DNA of 64,000 nucleotides from Niastella koreensis GR20-10 (GCF_000246855.1 NC_016609.1:8320744-8384743); one strand, 5' to 3'. Positions 27,771 through 36,526 are shown, counted from the stretch's first letter. The notes: generated from the sequence alone by a model not told the origin. Numbers and translations: made by a program.

Positions 27771-28955
27771 TCATTTTGTTTCTTTCAGCAGGATCTCAAT
27801 AGCTCCATTGGCGCCGGCAGTACCAAATTTGTCGGTGGCTGCTTTGTCTTTCCACACATTTATAGATTGTATCTGGTCGGGGTCCAGTTTTTTTACTTCT
27901 TCAACACTGGTTACAGTACCATTTACAAGGTACAACACATTGGCAGGGATCTTTATCTTTTTCCTGTTTGCTTTTTTGGACAAATGAAAATTAGGCTGAA
28001 CGGTGATTTTCATAGCAGGCTCAGGCGTTGTATCGTTTTGCACAACCTGCTTTTCCGGTTGCTGAACAATTGGGGTGGCTTTGGTTTCTGTTGCTGAAAC
28101 CGATAACGCAATCACGGCTGCAAACATAACAGGCAGCACCAGCGCTTTGCGCAGGAATTGGAACCGTGCGTTGTTTGTTGTTGTTAACATAATCAATCTT
28201 CGTTTAATAGATGAATAATAGAATGCGTGTGTGGGATTGAGAAAGTGCTTTCCGTAATGCACCTGTAATAACAACTGTACAAACTCTTCTACATTGTTAT
28301 TACCAACTGCCGCTCTGTCCGCAATAAATTCATGAATGGCCTTCAGCTCTTTTTGTATGAGCCAGTTAAACGGGTTCATCCAGCAGATAGAATTGATGAC
28401 CTGGCAGAAAAGCACATCCAGCGTATGTTTCTGGTGAATATGCGTGAGCTCATGTTTAAAGATCTTTTGTCCAAAATCATCATCCAGTGAGATCGATTCT
28501 TTCCAGAAAAGGTTGTTTAAAAAAGAGAAAGGCGCCTGATCGAGGTTGGTATAAATAAATTCAACCCCCTCCATTACAACAACGGCCGATCTTCTTTTTA
28601 ACTGGTATACTTTGAAAATATTAAATGCAAGAAAATATAGCAGGAACAGGCTGATACCAATAACCGCATACAAAACTACAATTTGCCAGGATATGCCTAG
28701 TGAATGCGTAGGTGTGATCTGTTGCGTGAGGTATTGAAATGTTTCACCAGAAACCGGCATGGCCTGTTTATCGATAGTGAACCAGTTGAAATTAAAAAGC
28801 GGGATGATGAAACTGCCCGCCATGCTCAGCAACAGGTAAAACCGGTTATAGGAATGAAAGTTTTTATTGCGTAACGCAACCATGTAATAACCCAGGAACA
28901 GGCCTGAAATAAAAATAGATTTCAGGAGATACAGCAGGATTGTTTGACTGGTCAT
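27771..28955 (-). CDS. M56-family (BlaR1/MecR1-like) membrane metallopeptidase
   Basis: 394 residues. About four N-terminal helices surround a cytosolic zinc peptidase with HELTH near residue 167 (KHELTHIHQKH) and an FIADRAAV segment. In BlaR1 the peptidase cuts the repressor BlaI on induction. The C-terminal part has no penicillin-binding domain: after a fourth helix (VIALSVSATE) it has a Pro/Lys-rich linker and an 80-residue TonB-plug-like end (VLYLVNGTVTSVEEVKKL; GANGAIEILL). So the inducer is not a beta-lactam seen by a PBP sensor. The start overlaps the blaI stop by 4 bp. Confidence 0.92.
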   Translation of the reverse strand: MTSQTILLYLLKSIFISGLFLGYYMVALRNKNFHSYNRFYLLLSMAGSFIIPLFNFNWFTIDKQAMPVSGETFQYLTQQITPTHSLGISWQIVVLYAVIGISLFLLYFLAFNIFKVYQLKRRSAVVVMEGVEFIYTNLDQAPFSFLNNLFWKESISLDDDFGQKIFKHELTHIHQKHTLDVLFCQVINSICWMNPFNWLIQKELKAIHEFIADRAAVGNNNVEEFVQLLLQVHYGKHFLNPTHAFYYSSIKRRLIMLTTTNNARFQFLRKALVLPVMFAAVIALSVSATETKATPIVQQPEKQVVQNDTTPEPAMKITVQPNFHLSKKANRKKIKIPANVLYLVNGTVTSVEEVKKLDPDQIQSINVWKDKAATDKFGTAGANGAIEILLKETK

Positions 28956-29317
28956 TTCCCTTTCTTTTTAAGTTGGCTTAATAAAAATTCCAGGTCTTCG
29001 ATGGACATTTCTTTTTTATCAACCAGGAACGAAACAACCTTTGTATACGAACCCTGGAAGTAATTTTCGGTAAGCGCCTTTATACCGCTGGCAGAATACT
29101 CTTCTTTTGTTACCAGCGGATAATAGAAGTTATTGCGGTTGGGATTCTTTATGCCCACAAATTGTTTCTCAACCAGGATCTTTAACAGGGTACCCACGGT
29201 ATTGTAATGTGGTTTGGTATCGGCCAGGTGTTCCAGGATGTCTTTCATAAAACCACCTTCGCCCAAACTCCAGAGTGTTTGCATGATCTGCTCTTCAGCA
29301 GCGGTGAGCTTTTTCAT
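28952..29317 (-). CDS. BlaI/MecI/CopY-family repressor
   Basis: 121 residues: winged helix at residues 1-75 (LTAAEEQIMQTLWSLGEGGFMKDILEHL; HYNTVGTLLKILVEKQFVG) and a C-terminal dimer helix region (LEFLLSQLKKK). It overlaps the M56 gene by 4 bp and is the first gene of that operon. Two perfect or near-perfect palindromes sit in its promoter and are likely its own operators. Confidence 0.95.
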   Translation of the reverse strand: MKKLTAAEEQIMQTLWSLGEGGFMKDILEHLADTKPHYNTVGTLLKILVEKQFVGIKNPNRNNFYYPLVTKEEYSASGIKALTENYFQGSYTKVVSFLVDKKEMSIEDLEFLLSQLKKKGK

Positions 29318-29329
29318 TGCTTTGTTGTT

Positions 29330-29378
29330 TTGCCTAAATTCTTAGGCAATTTTATGCCTAAACTTTTAGGCAGACAAA
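29330..29378 (-). promoter_or_regulatory. blaI promoter with two TGCCTAAA...TTTAGGCA-type operators
   Basis: Palindromes at 29330-29349 (TTGCCTAAATTCTTAGGCAA) and 29355-29372 (TGCCTAAACTTTTAGGCA) share arms TGCCTAA/TTAGGCA, with centres 24 bp apart. On the minus strand, TTTG (29375-29378) and TAAAATTG (29347-29354) with 20 bp between them look like the promoter. One operator fills the spacer and the other covers the start of transcription. Binding by the adjacent BlaI is inferred from this geometry. Confidence 0.75.
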
Positions 29379-29457
29379 TATTTCTGGAGGAATTTTCAGA
29401 TACGCTGAAAAACAGACAGTTATGCGGGTGGTTTAATTTGTATAAGGCCGGAAGGGG

Positions 29458-30117
29458 CTATAAAGCACCCGAAGTAGCATCAATTTGTTTGGCTATTTGA
29501 TCGGAAATGGGGTAGTATTTTTCAACAGGTAACAGTGCATTTGCCTCATCAATTTTGTGGCTGGTTATGAGTTGATGGATCTGTTTGCAATGCGGCGTAA
29601 TGTCTTCAATATCGGTTATCCATTCATTGACATATTTTTCTACGGCAATGCCCGAAAGCCCGATCTGAATAGAACGGTAGGGCAATGGTTTCAGATGGAG
29701 ATCCTTCTCGGGGTCCCACTGAATGCGAACCGGTGTTATTTTTAAAGCTCTTTGCCAGCTTATAAAATCGCCATGAAGGTTGTAGTCATGGGTAGAAAGA
29801 AGTGCATTGGCGAGCGCCCATTCAAAGCCTTCGCGTTTTAATTTAATAGCTAAAATGCATTCCTGGTTTTCTTTGGTAGCCCAGCCCGAGCGATACATCA
29901 TCCACAGAAAGGATGGTTTTATCCAGGTCATCCGTTCCACTTTAAAAGGGGGAACAAATCTCTTATGTTTTACAGCCTTGTCGGCGATAATATTGTTATA
30001 GGCCTGGTAAACAGTTATGGTATTATCGTCATACAAAGCCCGGATCACTCGTTTGCTCATGAGAGGAAGGTGCGGTTTAGGGTGCTCGTGAATAGCAAAA
30101 ATAACGGGTTGAACCAT
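29458..30117 (-). CDS. DUF4291-family protein
   Basis: 219 residues, cytosolic. It matches the DUF4291 pattern: IRALYDDNTITVYQAYN near the N-terminus, RMTWIKPSFLWMMYRSGWA in the middle, and a WDPEKDLHLKPLPYRSIQIGL segment. The family is widespread in bacteria and fungi with no established function. An alternative Met at residue 20 is possible because the core begins soon after. It is a single gene between the divergent BlaI and GH3 genes; nothing nearby suggests its role. Confidence 0.8.
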   Translation of the reverse strand: MVQPVIFAIHEHPKPHLPLMSKRVIRALYDDNTITVYQAYNNIIADKAVKHKRFVPPFKVERMTWIKPSFLWMMYRSGWATKENQECILAIKLKREGFEWALANALLSTHDYNLHGDFISWQRALKITPVRIQWDPEKDLHLKPLPYRSIQIGLSGIAVEKYVNEWITDIEDITPHCKQIHQLITSHKIDEANALLPVEKYYPISDQIAKQIDATSGAL

Positions 30118-30222
30118 ATATTGAACATTTTTATACCATTTTGCTCAATTAGTTAACCTGGTGGATTGACGCGGCAATGCGCATAATACCGTACTTTGCT
30201 ACAGCCAAAAGGCATCTTGCAT

Positions 30223-32850
30223 ATGAAAATCACACGCGCTTTCTTTTATCCTTTAATAGGTTGCCTGCTGCTATGTATACACCTGCAGGCGCAAAACAGT
30301 AAATTCCCTTTTCAGAACTATCGTCTCTCTTTTGAAGACCGGGTCAACGACCTGGTGAGCCGGCTTACGCTGGAAGAAAAAGTGGCGCAAATGCTCAATG
30401 CGGCGCCAGGTATCCCAAGGCTCGATATCCCTGCATACGACTGGTGGAATGAAACCCTGCACGGCGTGGCAAGAACGCCGTATAATGTAACGGTGTTTCC
30501 ACAGGCCATTGCCATGGCCGCCACCTGGGATACCGCGGCGTTGTACAGAATGGCCGATTGCTCTGCGTTGGAAGGTAGGGTGATCCACAATAAAGCGATT
30601 GCCGCCGGCAAAGAAAAAGACCGTTACCTGGGGCTTACTTACTGGACACCCAACATAAACATCTTCCGTGACCCGCGTTGGGGCAGGGGACAGGAAACTT
30701 ATGGTGAAGATCCATACCTCACCGCTGCACTGGCCGATGCATTTGTACGCGGTTTACAGGGCAACGATCCCAAATACCTGAAGGCTGCAGCCTGCGCCAA
30801 ACACTATGCTGTGCACAGCGGTCCCGAACCATCGCGACATGTATTTGATGTGGATGTAACGCCGTATGATCTGTGGGATACCTATCTGCCTTCGTTTAAA
30901 AAGCTGGTGACCGTATCAAATGTAGCTGGTGTTATGTGCGCCTATAACGCTTTTAGAAAACAACCCTGCTGCGCCAGCGATGTGTTGATGACAGATATCT
31001 TGCGCAATCAATGGAGCTTTAAAGGCTATGTAACGTCCGACTGTGGAGCCATCGACGATTTTTATAGAAATCATAAAACCCATCCCGATGCTGCTGCTGC
31101 ATCGGCCGACGCTGTTTTTCATGGAACGGATATCGATTGCGGCAACGAAGCCTACAGGGCGCTGGTACAGGCAGTGAAAGAAAATAAGATAACCGAAAAA
31201 CAAATTGATATATCGGTAAAGCGGCTTTTTATGATCCGTTTTCGCCTGGGCATGTTCGACCCGCCATCGATGGTGAAATACGCACAAACACCCGCTACTG
31301 AACTGGAATCTGCGGCGCATGCCAAACACGCCTTATTGATGGCGCATGAATCTATCGTGTTGTTGAAAAATGCAAACAATACGCTGCCGCTGAAAAAAGG
31401 CCTGAAGAAAATAGTGGTGCTGGGGCCCAATGCTACCAACGTGATTGCTCCATTGGGTAACTACAGTGGAACGCCTTCCAAATTAATCACCTTGTTTCAG
31501 GGAATAAAAGAAAAGGCAGGCGCTGCCACGCAGGTGGTGTATGAAAAAGCAGTTAACTATACCAATAATAATGTGCTGGAATACGATGATATCAGCAATG
31601 CCTGTTCTATTGATGGCAAAGCCGGAATAAGAGCCATGTATTACAACAACCGGGAGTTGAATGGCGAACCGGTAGCTACTGTTATTGAACAACATGTAGA
31701 GCATGACTGGCAGGAAGGCGAAAATGCCGTAGGAAATCTGCGGGCCAATGATTTTTCTGCCCGCTATATTACCAACTACAAAGCAACAGCAGATGGCAAT
31801 ATTACTTTTGAAGTGGAGGCCGACGATGGTTACCGGTTTATTGTAAATGGAAAAACAGTGCTCAATAGCTGGAACCGGAAACCAAGAGACATTGCTTCGT
31901 ATACCCTTACAACACAAAAAGATTCTGTGTACAACCTGGTGCTGGAATACTGGCAGGGCGAAGGCAAGGCAACAATAAAAATGCATACCGGACACCCTGC
32001 AGTAACGGATTTTAATGCCCTGGTGAAAAAATACAGCGATGCGGATGCCTTTATTTTTGCCGGTGGTATTTCGCCACAGTTAGAAGGCGAAGAAATGAAA
32101 GTAAGCGATCCCGGTTTTAAAGGCGGCGACCGTACCACCATTTTGCTTCCTGCCATTCAAACCGAATTAATGAAAGCGTTGCAGGCAAGCGGTAAGCCTG
32201 TTGTATTTGTAATGATGACTGGTAGTGCATTGGCCACACCCTGGGAATCGGAAAATATTCCTGCTATTGTAAATGCCTGGTATGGCGGACAGGCTGCGGG
32301 TACGGCATTGGCTGATGTGTTGTTTGGCGATTACAATCCCTCGGGCCGGTTACCGGTTACTTTTTATGGCAGCGACAATGACCTGCCTTCTTTTGAAGAT
32401 TACTCTATGAAGAACCGCACCTACAGGTATTTTACCGGTAAGCCGTTATACGGTTTTGGTTATGGTCTTAGTTATACCACCTTCCGCTACGATCAACTGA
32501 CTATGCCTGTTACCGCTCAAAATGGAAAACCCGTTAAAGTAACTGTACGGGTTACCAATACCGGTAAAACGACAGGTGATGAAGTGGCGCAGATCTACGT
32601 GGTTAACGAAAATACTTCCATACAAACGGCACTCAAAACATTGAAAGGGTTTCAGCGGATAAGCCTGCGGCCGGCGGAAAGTAAAATGGTAAGTTTTGTT
32701 TTGCAGTCCGATGATCTTACTTACGTAGATGCCGATGGCCAGCGAAAACCGCTGACTGGCAAGATACAGATATGCGTAGGTGGCAGCCAGCCCGATGAAC
32801 CGAATGCTACAAGTGGTAATGTAGTTAAAAAAGAAGTTACCATTAAATAG
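30223..32850 (+). CDS. GH3 glycoside hydrolase with inserted PA14 domain
   Basis: 875 residues from the ATG at 30223, chosen because MKITRAFFYPLIG begins a signal peptide ending LQAQ; a Met nine codons upstream is less likely. Residues about 30-350 are the GH3 barrel, with WWNETLHGV and the nucleophile Asp in TSDCGAIDDF near 273. The GH3 C-domain is split by a PA14 domain (about 470-600: GIRAMYYNNRELNG; DGYRFIVNGKTVLNSW), and a Fn3-like domain closes it (TVRVTNTGKTTGDEVAQIYV). This layout fits beta-xylosidases and beta-glucosidases of the periplasm. Specificity cannot be fixed. Confidence 0.92.
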   Translation: MKITRAFFYPLIGCLLLCIHLQAQNSKFPFQNYRLSFEDRVNDLVSRLTLEEKVAQMLNAAPGIPRLDIPAYDWWNETLHGVARTPYNVTVFPQAIAMAATWDTAALYRMADCSALEGRVIHNKAIAAGKEKDRYLGLTYWTPNINIFRDPRWGRGQETYGEDPYLTAALADAFVRGLQGNDPKYLKAAACAKHYAVHSGPEPSRHVFDVDVTPYDLWDTYLPSFKKLVTVSNVAGVMCAYNAFRKQPCCASDVLMTDILRNQWSFKGYVTSDCGAIDDFYRNHKTHPDAAAASADAVFHGTDIDCGNEAYRALVQAVKENKITEKQIDISVKRLFMIRFRLGMFDPPSMVKYAQTPATELESAAHAKHALLMAHESIVLLKNANNTLPLKKGLKKIVVLGPNATNVIAPLGNYSGTPSKLITLFQGIKEKAGAATQVVYEKAVNYTNNNVLEYDDISNACSIDGKAGIRAMYYNNRELNGEPVATVIEQHVEHDWQEGENAVGNLRANDFSARYITNYKATADGNITFEVEADDGYRFIVNGKTVLNSWNRKPRDIASYTLTTQKDSVYNLVLEYWQGEGKATIKMHTGHPAVTDFNALVKKYSDADAFIFAGGISPQLEGEEMKVSDPGFKGGDRTTILLPAIQTELMKALQASGKPVVFVMMTGSALATPWESENIPAIVNAWYGGQAAGTALADVLFGDYNPSGRLPVTFYGSDNDLPSFEDYSMKNRTYRYFTGKPLYGFGYGLSYTTFRYDQLTMPVTAQNGKPVKVTVRVTNTGKTTGDEVAQIYVVNENTSIQTALKTLKGFQRISLRPAESKMVSFVLQSDDLTYVDADGQRKPLTGKIQICVGGSQPDEPNATSGNVVKKEVTIK

Positions 32851-32954
32851 GTAGCAGGTTGATAGGGTTGATAAAGTTGACAAGTTGATAGAGTTGACAA
32901 GGAAATCTATAAATAAAAATCCCGCTTCGGAAACCGGAGCGGGATTTGTGTTTT
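32851..32954. terminator. Word repeats and a bidirectional terminator after GH3
   Basis: 32858-32902 holds GTTGATAGGGTTGATAAAG and GTTGACAAGTTG words. A strong hairpin follows: AAATCCCGCTTCGG (about 32917-32930), loop AAA, CCGGAGCGGGATTT (about 32933-32946), then TGTGTTTT. It ends GH3 and, on the other strand (A-tract before the stem), could end the SDR gene at 32978. Confidence 0.75.
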
Positions 32955-32977
32955 AATCACCGGCAACCGGTACCATC

Positions 32978-33730
32978 CTATTGATTCGCTCCGCCATTAA
33001 CCAGCAGGTGTTGTCCGTTTACGAAAGAAGACAAGTCACTGGCAAAGAATTCGGCAATATTGGCCACGTCTTCCACTTCGGCCAGGCGTCCCATTGGGCA
33101 ACTGTCGAGCAAAGATTTTCTGAGCTCAGGATAGCTTTCAGGATCAGCGAAGATGCCGGAATGATCAACTGCAAAAGGTATAATGGAGTTAACAGTAACG
33201 CCCCGATAACCGATCTCTTTCGACAACACATCAACCAGGTAGCGGGGAACGGTTTTACTGCCGCCATATACCGCCATGCCTTTAACCGGGAAGGCAGTGG
33301 TGCTGGAGGCCACATAAATGATGCGGCCATTGTTTTCAACAGTGAGGGCAGCCTGTTGCATAGTGAAATATGCACCTTTTGAGTTGATGGAGAACAGGCG
33401 GTCGAATTGTTCTTCGGTAAATTCGGTAACCGGGGTTTCAACCATTTCAATACCGGCATTGGCAACCACGATATCTATCCTGCCAAAAGCTTTCTTTGCT
33501 TCCTCGAACAGGCGTTTGATGTCGGACACCTTACTTACATCGGCCTGAACTGCAATTACGCGTGCACCCATCGCTGTGATGTTGTTCACTACTTCTTCAG
33601 CAGAAGCTTTATCACGGGAATAATTGATAACGATGTCGGCGCCCAGGGAGGCATACCGTTCGGCAATGGCTTTGCCTAAACCTCTTGCTGATCCGGTTAT
33701 TAAGGCTACTTTGTTTTTTAAGGAGTTCAT
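32978..33730 (-). CDS. SDR-family oxidoreductase
   Basis: 250 residues of the classical short-chain dehydrogenase type: TGSARGLG near residue 13, NAGIE in strand 4, a Ser in YVASST and the catalytic YGGSK, and a C-terminal FVNGQHLLVNGGANQ. It resembles 3-oxoacyl-ACP reductase/glucose dehydrogenase-like enzymes; the substrate is unknown. It is divergent from the Crp/Fnr-type regulator at 33883 with a 152-bp shared region, which suggests that this gene too could be under that regulator, though I see no CRP-type site between them. Confidence 0.88.
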   Translation of the reverse strand: MNSLKNKVALITGSARGLGKAIAERYASLGADIVINYSRDKASAEEVVNNITAMGARVIAVQADVSKVSDIKRLFEEAKKAFGRIDIVVANAGIEMVETPVTEFTEEQFDRLFSINSKGAYFTMQQAALTVENNGRIIYVASSTTAFPVKGMAVYGGSKTVPRYLVDVLSKEIGYRGVTVNSIIPFAVDHSGIFADPESYPELRKSLLDSCPMGRLAEVEDVANIAEFFASDLSSFVNGQHLLVNGGANQ

Positions 33731-33825
33731 AACTGATGTTTTAAATGTTTTGATTTATTTTCTTTTTTGTTACACAAAGATGGCTTATGAACTATCCCCT
33801 GAACGTACAAGGATTACAGCAAGAG

Positions 33826-33854
33826 TTGCAAATTTCTAAGAATACTTACATTTG
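33826..33854 (+). promoter_or_regulatory. Promoter of the Crp/Fnr-type regulator gene
   Basis: TTG at 33826-33828 and TACATTTG at 33847-33854 with 18 bp between them. The transcript would start about 20 bp before the ATG at 33883. Confidence 0.6.
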
Positions 33855-33882
33855 CTGTCCAGCCAGTACTAATTGAGCCACT

Positions 33883-34452
33883 ATGGAACCAAAACAGATC
33901 CTGAGAGAACATGTAAGTAAGATTGCCACACTCAATGAGGAGGAGTTTGAGAACTTCTTCAACCGGTTCGAGCCCAAAGCCTATAAGAAGGGGCAAACCA
34001 TTATTGCCGCAGGTGACAGGGTAGACCGCGAGTACTTTGTGCTGAGCGGCTGTCTCAAATCCTTTTATATAAACGATGACCTGAAAATGTTCATCCTGCA
34101 GTTTGCCATGCCTACCTGGTGGACGTCGGATTTTAATGCCCTGTACACGGGCGACAAAGCAACCATCAGCGTGGATTGTATAACCGACGCAGAAGTACTT
34201 AGCCTCACCAATGAAAGCCGGGAAGCGCTGTGCAGGGAAATCCATCAGGCGGAACATTTTTTCCGCTGGCGTACGAACAGGGGATATGTGGCTTCGCAGA
34301 AAAGATTATTGAGTATGATGAACAACGACGTGAAGCACCGGTATGAAGAACTGATGGCCCAATATCCCCAACTCTACCAGATTGTTCCCAAACAATTGAT
34401 AGCGGCCTACCTTGGTGTTTCGCGCGAAACCCTCAGCCGCCTGCATCATTGA
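33883..34452 (+). CDS. Crp/Fnr-family transcriptional regulator
   Basis: 189 residues. Residues about 20-115 are a cyclic-nucleotide-binding-like beta-barrel (YKKGQTIIAAGDRVDREYFVLSG-type segment), then a dimer helix and a C-terminal helix-turn-helix ending KQLIAAYLGVSRETLSRLHH. The recognition helix has the RETxxR pattern of E. coli CRP, which reads TGTGA. No Fnr-type cysteine cluster is present, so it is not an Fe-S sensor. Two CRP-type palindromes follow the gene immediately, in front of a redox operon, so this is very likely its regulator. The effector is unknown. Confidence 0.92.
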   Translation: MEPKQILREHVSKIATLNEEEFENFFNRFEPKAYKKGQTIIAAGDRVDREYFVLSGCLKSFYINDDLKMFILQFAMPTWWTSDFNALYTGDKATISVDCITDAEVLSLTNESREALCREIHQAEHFFRWRTNRGYVASQKRLLSMMNNDVKHRYEELMAQYPQLYQIVPKQLIAAYLGVSRETLSRLHH

Positions 34453-34458
34453 CGAAAA

Positions 34459-34511
34459 TGTGATCTACATCACAAACCGCTGGTACCCATTCAAATGTGA
34501 TCTGCCTCACG
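34459..34511 (+). promoter_or_regulatory. Two CRP-type operator sites before the YceI operon
   Basis: TGTGATCTACATCACA at 34459-34474 is a perfect TGTGA-N6-TCACA palindrome with AAA flanks; TGTGATCTGCCTCACG at 34496-34511 differs from the palindrome by one base. Centres are 37 bp apart. They lie in the 115-bp gap between the Crp-type gene and the operon start at 34568. The RETxxR recognition helix encoded next door fits them. Confidence 0.78.
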
Positions 34512-34567
34512 CAATCACGCCACTAATCTGTCTCATCTTTGTGTGGTCAAAAAAAACACACAAAGAA

Positions 34568-35086
34568 ATGAAAAATCAAAAATTCGAGATCGCCGTTGCT
34601 CAGAGCAATATCGATTGGACCGGTAGAAAAGTAACCGGCGCACATTGGGGAACTATTGCCGTTAAAAATGGTAACCTTTCAGTAAGTGATGGTAAATTAA
34701 CTGGTGGTAAATTTGTCATCGATACTGCATCTATCAAGATCCTGGATGTATCCGACCCCGCTACCAACGCTCAATTTTTCGGCCACCTGGCTTCAGACGA
34801 CTTCTTTTCTATTGATCAGTACCCCGAAGCTGATTTTGAGATCACTGCTGTGAATAACGATCACGTTACCGGAAACCTGACCATTAAAGGGATAACTCAT
34901 CCTGTAAGTTTCGATGCCCATGTGAGCATCGCAGGTGATACCCTTACTGCCACTGGTAAACTGGTGGTTGACCGTACCAAATATGGGATCAAATTCCGTT
35001 CAGGTAATTTCTTCACCAACCTGGGTGATACCCTTATCTACAATGACTTCGATTTAAATGTAAACATCACTGCAAAAGCTGCTTAA
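34568..35086 (+). CDS. YceI-family lipocalin-like protein
   Basis: 172 residues from the ATG at 34568; a longer in-frame reading from 34412 would run through the CRP-type sites and the end of the regulator gene, and is rejected. The YceI fold is seen in SNIDWTGRKVTGAHWGTI, FVIDTASIKI, the FFSIDQYPEADFEIT segment and NLTIKGITHPVSFDA. YceI proteins bind polyisoprenoid-like or amphiphilic molecules. This one lacks a signal peptide, so it is cytosolic. It is the first gene of a six-gene operon, with the tautomerase 28 bp downstream. Confidence 0.92.
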   Translation: MKNQKFEIAVAQSNIDWTGRKVTGAHWGTIAVKNGNLSVSDGKLTGGKFVIDTASIKILDVSDPATNAQFFGHLASDDFFSIDQYPEADFEITAVNNDHVTGNLTIKGITHPVSFDAHVSIAGDTLTATGKLVVDRTKYGIKFRSGNFFTNLGDTLIYNDFDLNVNITAKAA

Positions 35087-35114
35087 CAGCGGCTTTTGCC
35101 TAAAACTTATCTAT

Positions 35115-35333
35115 ATGCCATTCGTAAAAATTCTGGTAACCGATGAGGGCGTTACCCGCGAACAAAAACGACAACTCATTCAAGGTGTGACAGATGTGAT
35201 CTCCGATGTATTGAACAAAGATCCACAGTTAACACACATTGCCATTGAGGAAGTAAATACCGATAACTGGGGATGGGCAGGCGAACAGATCTCCATATTA
35301 CGTGAACAAGGCATAACAGCCGATAAAAAATAA
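35115..35333 (+). CDS. 4-oxalocrotonate tautomerase-family enzyme
   Basis: 72 residues starting MPFVKILVTDEGVT; after Met removal Pro-1 is the catalytic base typical of the tautomerase superfamily. The rest (KRQLIQGVTDVISDVLNKDP; HIAIEEVNTDNWGWAGEQ) matches the small 4-OT type. The substrate is unknown; these enzymes act on enol or unsaturated acids. It is followed 5 bp later by an SDR gene. Confidence 0.9.
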   Translation: MPFVKILVTDEGVTREQKRQLIQGVTDVISDVLNKDPQLTHIAIEEVNTDNWGWAGEQISILREQGITADKK

Positions 35334-35337
35334 AAAG

Positions 35338-36072
35338 ATGAAAAAGCAAACTGTTATAATAACCGGCGCCTCTTCGGGAATAGGCAAGGAGGTTGCCAGG
35401 TATTTCCTGGAAAGAGGTGATAATGTAGTGATTAATTCAACTACAAAAGAGAAACTGGAAAAAGCTTACCAGGAACTGGGCGCTGGCCCCAACCTGGCCA
35501 TGGTGGCCGGGGATGTAAGTAAAAAAGCAACCGGGGAAAAACTGGTAGCTACTGCAGTTGAAAAATTTGGTTCAGCCGATGTATTGGTGAATAATGCTGG
35601 TATCTTTGAAACCAAACCTTTCCTGGAAGTAGACGAAGCTTATCTTGACCGCTTTTTAACTACTAACCTGAAAGGTACCTACTTCACTACTCAGGCAGTT
35701 GTTCCGCAAATGCTGAAACAAAAGGGCGGGGTAGTGATCAATATAGGAACGCCGCTCGTATATCACGCATTAGGCGGAGTTCCCATTACTGCACCCATGG
35801 CCAGCAAAGGCGCCATTCACGCATTGACGTTACAATTAGCCGCCGAGTTCGGCAAACAGAATATCCGGGTTAACACAATTGCTCCCGGAACCATTCGTAC
35901 CCCCATGCATGGCGATAGTGCCGATCAAACAGCCGGCATCCACCTGGTTAACAGGATAGGTGAGGCGGAGGATGTGGCAGAAATGATCTATACAGTAGCC
36001 AAAAGCAACTTCGTCAGCGGCGCCATTATTAATGTAGACGGCGGTTTCGGCGCCGGTCATAATTTGAATTGA
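35338..36072 (+). CDS. SDR-family protein lacking the catalytic Tyr of YxxxK
   Basis: 244 residues of the classical short-chain dehydrogenase type, with TGASSGIG, NNAGIF, and a C-terminal FVSGAIINVDGGFGAG. The active-site segment reads GVPITAPMASKGAIH: Lys is kept, but the position of the catalytic Tyr, four residues before, is Pro, and the usual Ser of the SS pair is Thr (IGTPL). So either another residue serves or the protein is not a normal oxidoreductase. It lies in the middle of the CRP-controlled operon, with the next gene one base after its stop. Confidence 0.9.
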   Translation: MKKQTVIITGASSGIGKEVARYFLERGDNVVINSTTKEKLEKAYQELGAGPNLAMVAGDVSKKATGEKLVATAVEKFGSADVLVNNAGIFETKPFLEVDEAYLDRFLTTNLKGTYFTTQAVVPQMLKQKGGVVINIGTPLVYHALGGVPITAPMASKGAIHALTLQLAAEFGKQNIRVNTIAPGTIRTPMHGDSADQTAGIHLVNRIGEAEDVAEMIYTVAKSNFVSGAIINVDGGFGAGHNLN

Positions 36073-36073
36073 T

Positions 36074-36526
36074 ATGGTAACATTCTTATTAATAGCTTTG
36101 TTGTCCTGCAGTAGCCAGGGCAACAAAGCACAAACCACTACAACAATGGAAACCATCCAAACAGATTCTGCAGCAATTGCATACGCACTGGAAGAAATTT
36201 ACTTCAAAGGAATTTACGAAGGCAATATAGATCTGTTGACCAGGATCTTTCATCCCGGCACCTTGTTGTTTGGCGATGTAAAAGGACAGCCGTACGCCAA
36301 AACGCTGGAGGTGTATCTCGATGGTGTTAAGAATCGCCAAAGCCCCAAGGATTCAGGCAAGCCATTTAAAGGAACGATCCTGAATATAAAAGCGGTCAAT
36401 TCAATCGCCATTGCCGAAGTATCGGTTAAGATGTATGATTTCGATTATCACGAGTTTCTTTCCTTTCATAGAATAGATGGTAAATGGCTCATTGTAAATA
36501 AAATGATCAGCGACACAAATAAATAA
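36074..36526 (+). CDS. NTF2-like (lumazine-binding type) putative lipoprotein
   Basis: 150 residues. The N-terminus MVTFLLIALLSCSSQ has a lipobox-like LLSC, so it may be a lipoprotein, although a start at the internal Met (TMETIQTDS) would make it cytosolic. The core (ALEEIYFKGIYEGNIDLLTRIFHP; a later FLSFHRIDGKWLIVNK) is that of the NTF2-like Lumazine_bd_2 family, a cone-shaped fold used to bind small ligands. It starts one base after the SDR stop and is 10 bp from the nitronate monooxygenase. Confidence 0.82.
   Translation: MVTFLLIALLSCSSQGNKAQTTTTMETIQTDSAAIAYALEEIYFKGIYEGNIDLLTRIFHPGTLLFGDVKGQPYAKTLEVYLDGVKNRQSPKDSGKPFKGTILNIKAVNSIAIAEVSVKMYDFDYHEFLSFHRIDGKWLIVNKMISDTNK

Noticed and set aside
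27771-29317. Beta-lactam resistance operon
   Set aside because: The M56 protein has no penicillin-binding sensor domain and no beta-lactamase gene is linked; the serine hydrolase at 21006 is only fold-related.
34412-34567. N-terminal extension of the YceI gene
   Set aside because: It overlaps the regulator gene end and the CRP-type sites; the conserved YceI domain begins at 34568.
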